DNA from: an uncultured Clostridia bacterium | GTDB taxonomy: Bacteria; Bacillota; Clostridia; TANB77; CAG-508 | Reading direction: 5' to 3' | NCBI GenBank assembly: GCA_944392065.1 | Contig: CALXVO010000031.1 | Span: 1-11,108 of the forward strand | Length of the DNA: 11,108 bases | In this document: one piece after another, positions 6,474-11,108 of the stretch | How positions within the stretch are numbered: the stretch's first letter is position 1 | How the letters are laid out: each line of letters starts with the position of its first letter | Made by a program: the position numbers and the translations under genes | The notes under the pieces: model-generated | What the model was told of the DNA's origin: nothing | Databases searched by the model: none | What the model saw: only the letters and a program-made list of their open reading frames with translations

Positions 6474-6490
6474 ATTTTCTCTTAATAGCA
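6474..6490 (-). promoter_or_regulatory. Possible extended -10 promoter for the carboxypeptidase gene
   Basis: Minus-strand TGCTATTAA (TATTAA at 6482-6487, TG at 6489-6490) fits an extended -10 with no good -35. It lies between the upstream terminator and the ribosome binding site, where a promoter is needed, and would give a leader of only about 15 nt. This is a weak call. Confidence 0.3.
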
Positions 6491-6505
6491 ATTAGCTAAC
6501 CAAAG

Positions 6506-6553
6506 AAAAAACTCCAAAATATATTTTATTACCATTATATTTTGGAGTTTTTT
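6506..6553. terminator. Bidirectional intrinsic terminator between ytfJ and the carboxypeptidase gene
   Basis: A perfect 18-bp stem (6506-6523 against 6536-6553) has the core ACTCCAAAATATA, a 12-nt loop, and T-runs at its 3' end on either strand. It should end the ytfI-ytfJ transcript, which reads on the minus strand, and separate it from the carboxypeptidase gene. Confidence 0.85.
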
Positions 6554-6607
6554 CCTTTATTCCAAAAGAATATATTTTTATATCTTAAATACTAATCTAT
6601 TGAAATT

Positions 6608-7252
6608 TTATTCTTCTTCATCAAAATTATTGTTCTCATCTGTTTCATCATATTCATAATCATAATCTATTGGAGCCACTGTAGTTTGTCCATTATTTGA
6701 CTGATTATGACCCATTTTGCTTCTTCTTGGACGTATTCTACTTGCATTTTGTATGGTTTCTGTTAAATTATCTATGGTTTCTTTTGCTTCTTTATGCTCT
6801 CTTTCCGCACGTTTTGCTTCTTCCTTTTTTTCCTCTTTTTTATTTTGCATTGACTTATTTAAGTAACAATTTACTTTTTCCATTAAATCTGGAATATAGT
6901 CCATCAATTTATCTATTGCAGAAGAATGGTTAATAGGAAGTAATTTCACATTATTAGTACTAACTACTAAAAACGCAACTGGCGAAATACTTACTCCTGC
7001 ACCTGCTCCACCTCCAAATGGTAATCGATATTGGATAGCCTCTTCTTTATCTTTCTTTGTATATTCATCTAAAGTCTCTCCACTAAACTCACTTCCACCT
7101 GCAGCAAAGCCAAATCCTACTTTTGATATTGGTATAATTACCATGTTGTTACTAGTTTCTATTGGTTCCCCTATAATGGTATTTACATCTACCATATCTT
7201 GTATGCTATTCATCGCGGTTTGCATAAGACCTTCTATTGGATGTTCACTCAT
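6608..7252 (-). CDS. ytfJ: GerW/YtfJ family spore protein
   Basis: The family is made in the forespore; in Bacillus subtilis YtfJ (GerW) is needed for normal spore germination. The 214-residue protein has the family core at residues 1 to about 130: HPIEGLMQTAMNSIQDMVDV, then IIGEPIE, the glycine-rich VGFGFAAGGSEF (45-56), LPFGGGAGAGVSISPVAFLVV (77-97), and KLMDYIPDLMEKV. Beyond the core is an unusual tail: a Lys/Glu coiled-coil-like stretch (135-165), a basic patch RIRPRRSK, and a very acidic Asp/Glu/Tyr/Asn end. This makes it longer than the homologues I know. AAAGGAG precedes the ATG by about 10 nt. A sigma-G-like promoter lies upstream within the gap after ytfI, and a strong terminator follows. 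Confidence 0.9.
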   Translation of the reverse strand: MSEHPIEGLMQTAMNSIQDMVDVNTIIGEPIETSNNMVIIPISKVGFGFAAGGSEFSGETLDEYTKKDKEEAIQYRLPFGGGAGAGVSISPVAFLVVSTNNVKLLPINHSSAIDKLMDYIPDLMEKVNCYLNKSMQNKKEEKKEEAKRAEREHKEAKETIDNLTETIQNASRIRPRRSKMGHNQSNNGQTTVAPIDYDYEYDETDENNNFDEEE

Positions 7253-7289
7253 TTTATCTACTCTCCTTTATTTTTATTTCATATATTGA

Positions 7290-7319
7290 TAATATGTACC
7301 AATTTATTTAGATTTATAC
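7290..7319 (-). promoter_or_regulatory. Sigma-G-like promoter for ytfJ
   Basis: Minus-strand GTATA (7315-7319), 18 bp, then CATATTA (7290-7296). This fits the Bacillus sigma-G consensus GHATR-N18-CATWHTA at every position. The predicted start is about 30 nt before the ytfJ ATG. Forespore expression matches the known biology of the family. Confidence 0.6.
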
Positions 7320-7380
7320 ATTTTTTATTAAATTAGATTCAGTATTTTATTAGAAATCACATGACTTTTCTGCTAGATGC

Positions 7381-8019
7381 TTAAGATTGAAGTGAAGATA
7401 TTTTATCTGTTATTTTATTAACTCTAATTTTGTTCTTTGCTTTCGTTTTTTCTTTTTTTGATTTATATATTTTATACACACTATTTAATACATTTATCAT
7501 TTTTATTTCTATAATAGTTCCCAATTTTATATGATACATGTTTTGGTTGTATACTGGTTCTATTTTATACTTTATATTTCCAATATTCTTTTTTTCTGTA
7601 ACATGTGGCAATACTATGCAAATAAAAGTACAAAATATTGGCACGATATAGCTTGTTAGGATTACATCCTCTATTCCTAATTTCAGTTTTAAATTTAAAT
7701 GTGTTAATTTTGGCTTAATATTAATAATTTCGCGTATGTCCGAAGGTTTTATATTTTTTTCTAATTCTTTGATATCTATTCTTTCTAAATGCATTTTGGT
7801 ATACATTTTTCGCATTTTTGCATTATTGAGTCGAATAGAAATCCATTTTAATTTATTTAATAGAATAAGAGAAATTATAATTTCGTAATTAGGTTCTATA
7901 TGCTTTTTATTAGAAAGTTCAAAATCTTTCACTTTAACTCGTATGGTAGAAAGTAGAAGCAATATTACTATTAGCATAATTAGAATGATTATTAAACATA
8001 AAAATAAAACTAATATCAT
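7381..8019 (-). CDS. ytfI: DUF2953 protein (YtfI-like)
   Basis: A 212-residue protein with one strongly hydrophobic N-terminal segment (residues 2-23), then a basic region of beta and helical character. It contains ELSNKKHIEPNYEIIIS and, near residues 115-140, LKLGIEDVILTSYIVPIFC, with a second hydrophobic patch and a final patch of KIEPVYNQNMYHIKLGTIIEIK. This layout and its place directly before ytfJ match the DUF2953 family, called YtfI in B. subtilis; its molecular function is not known. The Lys-rich C-terminus is probably cytoplasmic or disordered. GGAGG sits 6 nt before the ATG. It is probably co-transcribed with ytfJ, although ytfJ also has its own promoter. The family call rests on pattern and context. 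Confidence 0.75.
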   Translation of the reverse strand: MILVLFLCLIIILIMLIVILLLLSTIRVKVKDFELSNKKHIEPNYEIIISLILLNKLKWISIRLNNAKMRKMYTKMHLERIDIKELEKNIKPSDIREIINIKPKLTHLNLKLKLGIEDVILTSYIVPIFCTFICIVLPHVTEKKNIGNIKYKIEPVYNQNMYHIKLGTIIEIKMINVLNSVYKIYKSKKEKTKAKNKIRVNKITDKISSLQS

Positions 8020-8126
8020 ACATAACCTCCTTTTTGGATAATGCTTTCGTTTTTTGTCAATTACTTACATTATAGGTAGAGTCATTTAATATTAGTTTTA
8101 CCATTTTTTTATTTTTTAAACAAAAG

Positions 8127-8170
8127 AAAAGTGTGCGTTAACGAAAGCAAAGCTTTTAGGGCGCACTTTT
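8127..8170 (-). terminator. Probable terminator downstream of scpA
   Basis: AAAA-(GT)-GTGCG (8127-8137) pairs with CGCAC-TTTT (8162-8170) with a 2-nt bulge, and an inner stem AAAGC/GCTTT (8144-8156) closes the loop. On the minus strand it is followed by TTTTCTTTTG. This would end the recA-recX-scpA side and separate it from ytfI. Confidence 0.5.
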
Positions 8171-8224
8171 GTAGCATTTTGCTTCGCGAATAGAATATGC
8201 ACAGCCCAAGGCAACTTAGGCCTT

Positions 8225-8298
8225 TTGTATACGAAAAAGTCGCTAAAAATACTGAAATATTAAATAAAAAGTTGATTTTTTCCTATAGAATAAGAAAT
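8225..8298. repeat. Dispersed MITE-like repeat, copy B
   Basis: This 74-bp stretch is the homologue of 273-345. The best-conserved part is GATTTTTTCCTATAGAATAAG at the scpA-proximal end. It lies only 4 bp after the scpA stop codon. Its terminal inverted repeat is more decayed than in copy A. Confidence 0.6.
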
Positions 8299-8302
8299 GC
8301 TT

Positions 8303-9061
8303 TTAACTAATTTTTTTACTATTTTTCTCTACTGTGATGTCTCCAAACAATTCTTCTTGACTTGTTAACACTTTACTTCTTCTAGAAAGTTCTAATAAGC
8401 CTGTAAAAGCTGTTACAATTTCTGTCTTTGAGCATTTTTGCTTTGGGAAAAGTTTATTAAAAACAAATTTCTTTTGATGTAGCAATGTTTTAAACATAGT
8501 TTTTACTTTGTCAGCAACCGTATAGGTTTCTGTAATCGCTATTTTCTCAATATTTTTAGCATTTTGATTCAACCTAGAAGCATTTTTTTCTACTATTTGT
8601 GTATATGTTTCAGGTATTAATTCTTTTTTATATTCTCTCTCTAATTTCTGTTTTGGAAGTTCAATAATTTCTGGCAACTTAAATACTACATTACTACTGT
8701 TTGTATACATTTCACGCAACGTTTTTGTTATTTCTTTGTATTTTTTGTATTCTATTATTCTTTGGATTAATTCTTCTTCAGTAAGTTCTTTTTCATCTTC
8801 CACTTGATTTGGTAATAAATTCTTAGATTTTAAATATAGAAGTGTAGATGCCATCACTAGAAATTCGCTGGTTATTTCTAAATTCATTTTTTCCATTTCA
8901 TTAATATACTCAATATATTGATCCGTAATTTCACTTAAGTTAATATCATAAATATCCATTTTGTTTTTATCTATCAAATGGCATAACAAATCAAGAGGGC
9001 CTTCAAAATTCTCTAGCTTAATTTTATATTTATTAGTTTCTAATGTTAATACATTTTGCAT
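8303..9061 (-). CDS. scpA: Segregation and condensation protein A (ScpA, kleisin)
   Basis: ScpA is the kleisin subunit that bridges the SMC heads and, with ScpB, forms the condensin complex that compacts and segregates chromosomes. The 252 residues are full length for the family. The N-terminal SMC-binding part shows FEGPLDLLCHLIDKNKMDIYDI (about 19-40) and EFLVMASTLLYLKSKNLLP (about 65-83). A long acidic helical middle binds ScpB in known homologues. The C-terminal winged helix includes VTAFTGLLELSRRSKV and a QEELFGDI ending typical of clostridial ScpA. GAGG precedes the ATG, and the gene starts 52 bp after recX, so the two are probably co-transcribed. Its usual partner gene scpB is not next to it and is not in this window. 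Confidence 0.93.
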   Translation of the reverse strand: MQNVLTLETNKYKIKLENFEGPLDLLCHLIDKNKMDIYDINLSEITDQYIEYINEMEKMNLEITSEFLVMASTLLYLKSKNLLPNQVEDEKELTEEELIQRIIEYKKYKEITKTLREMYTNSSNVVFKLPEIIELPKQKLEREYKKELIPETYTQIVEKNASRLNQNAKNIEKIAITETYTVADKVKTMFKTLLHQKKFVFNKLFPKQKCSKTEIVTAFTGLLELSRRSKVLTSQEELFGDITVEKNSKKIS

Positions 9062-9113
9062 GCTTTTTCCTCACTTTTACTGTAGTTTTTCCATTATAAT
9101 AATGATACATATT

Positions 9114-9572
9114 TTATTGATTTAGCATCTCAATTGCTTCTTTTACTAAATCGATTCTATATCCTTTTTTTAATAAATATTGTATTAGTGCTTGCTCTTC
9201 CAAACTGTTTTGCTTTTTTAAAATAATATTTTTTGCCGAATTTATTTCATATTCTTCTAATTCATCCGCATGATAATCGATATATTCTTCAAGAGCCTTT
9301 GCATCTATTCCTTTTGACTGTAGTTTATAACTTAATTCTTTTACAGATAAATTATTTAAATTCATAAACTCAGCAATTGCTCTTTCCACATAATTTTTAT
9401 CATTAATATATCCTATTTCTTTTAAATTTTCTATTACATCTTCTAACAAGTCTTGGTCTTCTTCGGAAAATTTTCTTCTTACTTCTTTTTCTGTTCTCTT
9501 TTTATACATTATATATTTTAATACTTTTGTTTTTAATTTATCCAAACTTTCTAATTGTTCAATTTCTGTCAT
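9114..9572 (-). CDS. recX: Regulatory protein RecX
   Basis: RecX binds RecA filaments and modulates, usually limits, strand exchange. The 152-residue protein is all helical, with the three-helix repeats of the family. Recognisable parts are KYIMYKKRTEKEVRRKF (about 19-35), IENLKEIGYINDKNYVERAI (about 47-66) and the final LKKGYRIDLVKEAIE. It is at the short end of RecX lengths but appears complete. AGGAG sits 8 nt before the ATG. It follows recA by 190 bp, a gap mostly filled by a large palindrome that could lower read-through from the SOS-type recA promoter. Start and family are well supported. Confidence 0.9.
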   Translation of the reverse strand: MTEIEQLESLDKLKTKVLKYIMYKKRTEKEVRRKFSEEDQDLLEDVIENLKEIGYINDKNYVERAIAEFMNLNNLSVKELSYKLQSKGIDAKALEEYIDYHADELEEYEINSAKNIILKKQNSLEEQALIQYLLKKGYRIDLVKEAIEMLNQ

Positions 9573-9631
9573 GAAGTTTTCTCCTTGTTATTTTTAATCA
9601 TCCTATACTAAATTTTGAAAAGAATTTAAAA

Positions 9632-9759
9632 GATTGGAAAATAATTGCTGCTTTAACTAGGCAAACTAGCTAGAAAACCAGAGGCGTGCTTGGGTAGCAG
9701 TAACAAAGGATTTTCGAAGCGACGTTGCCACCAAGTTAAAACACAATTATTTTTCAATC
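9632..9759. repeat. 128-bp palindromic element between recA and recX
   Basis: Left arm 9632-9661 and right arm 9731-9759 are reverse complements over about 29 bp with few mismatches (shared core AAAATAATTG and TTAACT). The middle of about 70 bp is GC-richer and contains CTTGG (9689-9693), which can pair with CCAAG (9731-9735) as an alternative fold. The element begins 3 bp after the recA stop. On the minus strand it is followed by TTTTAAATTC, so it may act as a terminator or attenuator of recA. Confidence 0.65.
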
Positions 9760-9762
9760 GCC

Positions 9763-10821
9763 CTATTCTTCTGGTTCAGTATCTTGCTCTTCATCCACCT
9801 CTTCATCGCCCAAACTCTTTTCGAATGCCGCATTAAAATTATCTCTAATTTTCTTTTCTACTTCATCTGCTACATCTGGATTATCTGCTAAGTATTTTTT
9901 CACATTTTCTCTACCTTGTCCAATTCTTTCTCCATTATAGCTAAACCACGAACCTGATTTTTCTATTATATCTAGATTTACAGCAATATCCAATATATTT
10001 CCTTCTTTTGAAATTCCTTTACCATATACAATATCAAATTCTGCTTCTCTAAATGGTGGTGCAACTTTATTTTTTACTACTTTAACTTTAGCTCTATTTC
10101 CTATTACTTCTCCATCTTGCTTAATATTTTCTATTTTTCTAATATCTAATCTTACTGACGCATAATATTTTAGTGCTCTACCTCCTGCGGTTGTTTCTGG
10201 ATTTCCAAACATTACTCCTACTTTTTCTCTTAATTGATTAATAAATATAACTACTGCTTTTGATTTATTTATTACACCTGCTAATTTTCTCAATGCCTGT
10301 GACATAAGTCTTGCTTGTAAACCAACATGTGCATCTCCCATATCTCCATCAATTTCTGCTTTTGGAACTAAAGCTGCAACAGAATCTATAACTATTATAT
10401 CTATTGCTCCACTTCTTACTAAAGCTTCTGTTATTTCTAATGCTTGTTCGCCAGTATCTGGTTGTGAAACAATTAGGTTATCTATATCTACTCCAAGATG
10501 CTTTGAATACACAGGATCTAGTGCATGCTCTGCATCGATAAATGCTGCGTCTCCTCCTAATTTTTGTGCTTCTGCTATCATATGTAAAGCAAGTGTTGTT
10601 TTACCAGAAGACTCTGGTCCATATATTTCTACTATTCTTCCTCTAGGAATACCACCTATTCCTAAAGCAATATCTAAGCTAAGAGCGCCTGTTGGAATTG
10701 CTTCTACTTCCATTGCTCCATAATCTCCTAATTTCATGACAGAACCTTTACCAAATTGTTTTTCAATTTGTCCTAATGCTGCCTCTAATGCTCTCATTTT
10801 TTCTGGGTTTTGATTACTCAT
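9763..10821 (-). CDS. recA: Recombinase RecA
   Basis: RecA is the DNA-dependent ATPase for homologous strand exchange and the co-protease that triggers LexA cleavage. The 352 residues match the normal length. Walker A is GPESSGKTT (68-76), Walker B IIVIDSVAAL (142-151), and the L2 DNA-binding loop lies around NQLREKVGVMFGNPETTAGG (195-214). The C-terminal domain runs to an acidic tail DEEVDEEQDTEPEE, as usual in RecA. There is no intein or truncation. AGGAGG is 8 nt before the ATG. A consensus promoter and a candidate LexA box lie upstream. recX follows after a palindromic element. Confidence 0.98.
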   Translation of the reverse strand: MSNQNPEKMRALEAALGQIEKQFGKGSVMKLGDYGAMEVEAIPTGALSLDIALGIGGIPRGRIVEIYGPESSGKTTLALHMIAEAQKLGGDAAFIDAEHALDPVYSKHLGVDIDNLIVSQPDTGEQALEITEALVRSGAIDIIVIDSVAALVPKAEIDGDMGDAHVGLQARLMSQALRKLAGVINKSKAVVIFINQLREKVGVMFGNPETTAGGRALKYYASVRLDIRKIENIKQDGEVIGNRAKVKVVKNKVAPPFREAEFDIVYGKGISKEGNILDIAVNLDIIEKSGSWFSYNGERIGQGRENVKKYLADNPDVADEVEKKIRDNFNAAFEKSLGDEEVDEEQDTEPEE

Positions 10822-10874
10822 TTATTTTTCCTCCTATCAATGTTTAAGATAATAATTCTATCTTTTATTTTTCT

Positions 10875-10886
10875 AAACAACTGTTT
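10875..10886. promoter_or_regulatory. Candidate LexA (SOS) operator of recA
   Basis: AAACAACTGTTT is a near-perfect inverted repeat. It fits the Firmicute SOS core GAAC-N4-GTTC with one base changed in each outer position. It overlaps the expected transcription start just downstream of the -10, a good place for repression. Confidence 0.5.
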
Positions 10887-10888
10887 GT

Positions 10889-10916
10889 ATTATATACTAT
10901 TTTTTTTATTTGTCAA
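10889..10916 (-). promoter_or_regulatory. recA promoter (sigma-A type)
   Basis: A perfect TTGACA (10911-10916) and a perfect TATAAT (10889-10894) are separated by a 16-bp spacer. The start is expected near 10882, giving a leader of about 60 nt. Confidence 0.85.
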
Positions 10917-11014
10917 GAACTTTTTTAAATTTTTCTTTTGTTTATTTTTTATGTTGTTATTGTTCAGTGTAGAATTTAATTTTACATCTATGTCTTAGTA
11001 GTATGTATATTTAG

Positions 11015-11101
11015 AAAATTTTTGAAGTACTGCGCAGCGACCAAACGAGCTTTGTAAAAGCGAGTGCGATTTGGAGCAAACGAGTGGCCTTAAAAAATTT
11101 T
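11015..11101. repeat. Nested palindromic element at the right edge
   Basis: The outer arms are 11015-11027 and 11089-11101 (12 of 13 complementary). Inside are CCAAA (11042-11046, offset by one or two) against TTTGG, and a tight hairpin GCTTT-GTA-AAAGC (11049-11061). Three related short units carry AAACGAGC, AAGCGAGTG and AAACGAGTGG. T-runs follow the right arm. It may be a terminator for a neighbouring gene outside the window or a small dispersed repeat. Confidence 0.45.
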
Positions 11102-11108
11102 ATTTTTT

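Larger units (their letters stand above)
8020..8302. other. Structured gap between scpA and ytfI, where scpB is often found
   Basis: There is no coding frame here, and 283 bp is too short for an ScpB of about 180-200 residues. Reading from the scpA side it contains the dispersed repeat copy B (8225-8298), a small hairpin GCC-AAG with a GCAA loop (8204-8221), and a terminator-like hairpin (8127-8170). A TATAAT on the minus strand (8069-8074) lacks a good -35, so any ytfI promoter is uncertain. Confidence 0.6.

Noticed and set aside
5762..6499. Plus-strand frames opposite the carboxypeptidase gene
   Set aside because: Low-complexity antisense of a gene whose catalytic motifs are clear.
8069..8097. 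Promoter for ytfI based on a TATAAT at 8069-8074
   Set aside because: No acceptable -35 at 16-18 bp and no extended -10, so I did not list it as a feature.
10810..10998. 62-residue plus-strand frame upstream of recA
   Set aside because: Phe/Leu-rich product of AT-rich promoter DNA; the region is better explained by the recA promoter and operator.

Overview
The window is AT-rich DNA from a spore-forming member of the Clostridia/low-GC Firmicutes. Three things point there: strong AGGAGG-type ribosome binding sites on almost every gene, a GerW/YtfJ sporulation gene with a sigma-G-like promoter, and the family set RecA, RecX, ScpA, DUF2953, YtfJ and a D-Ala-D-Ala carboxypeptidase. The combination of a VanW-domain protein with a pilin-leader BspA-like repeat protein fits an uncultured gut clostridium, but that last step is inference.

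Layout. All genes read on the minus strand except the vanW-like gene. From right to left they are recA (own consensus promoter with a candidate LexA site), recX, scpA, a 283-bp structured gap where scpB would often lie, a DUF2953 gene (ytfI-like), ytfJ, a bidirectional terminator, a penicillin-binding-protein-type carboxypeptidase (dacF-like), and a multi-membrane-span GT-C glycosyltransferase with its own promoter. The glycosyltransferase converges on the plus-strand vanW-like gene. A surface protein with seven near-identical 26-residue DUF285 repeats follows, and the left edge holds the first 32 codons of a membrane-anchored protein.

How the genes fit together. RecA and RecX are effector and modulator of recombination. 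ScpA is a condensin subunit. YtfI, YtfJ and the carboxypeptidase form a spore and cell-wall set. The glycosyltransferase, VanW protein and BspA-like protein are envelope or surface functions. Phased TGTAAY half-sites (WalR/PhoP type) lie between the BspA-like and vanW-like genes.

The most unusual content is non-coding. Most of the longer intergenic gaps hold a palindromic element. There is a 294-bp inverted repeat between vanW and the glycosyltransferase. Hairpins sharing a GGGAC-rich loop but with different stems occur there and in the glycosyltransferase leader. A 74-bp dispersed repeat occurs downstream of both the BspA-like gene and scpA. A 128-bp palindrome follows recA, and a nested palindrome lies at the right edge. 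No transposase, tRNA, rRNA or CRISPR array is visible.
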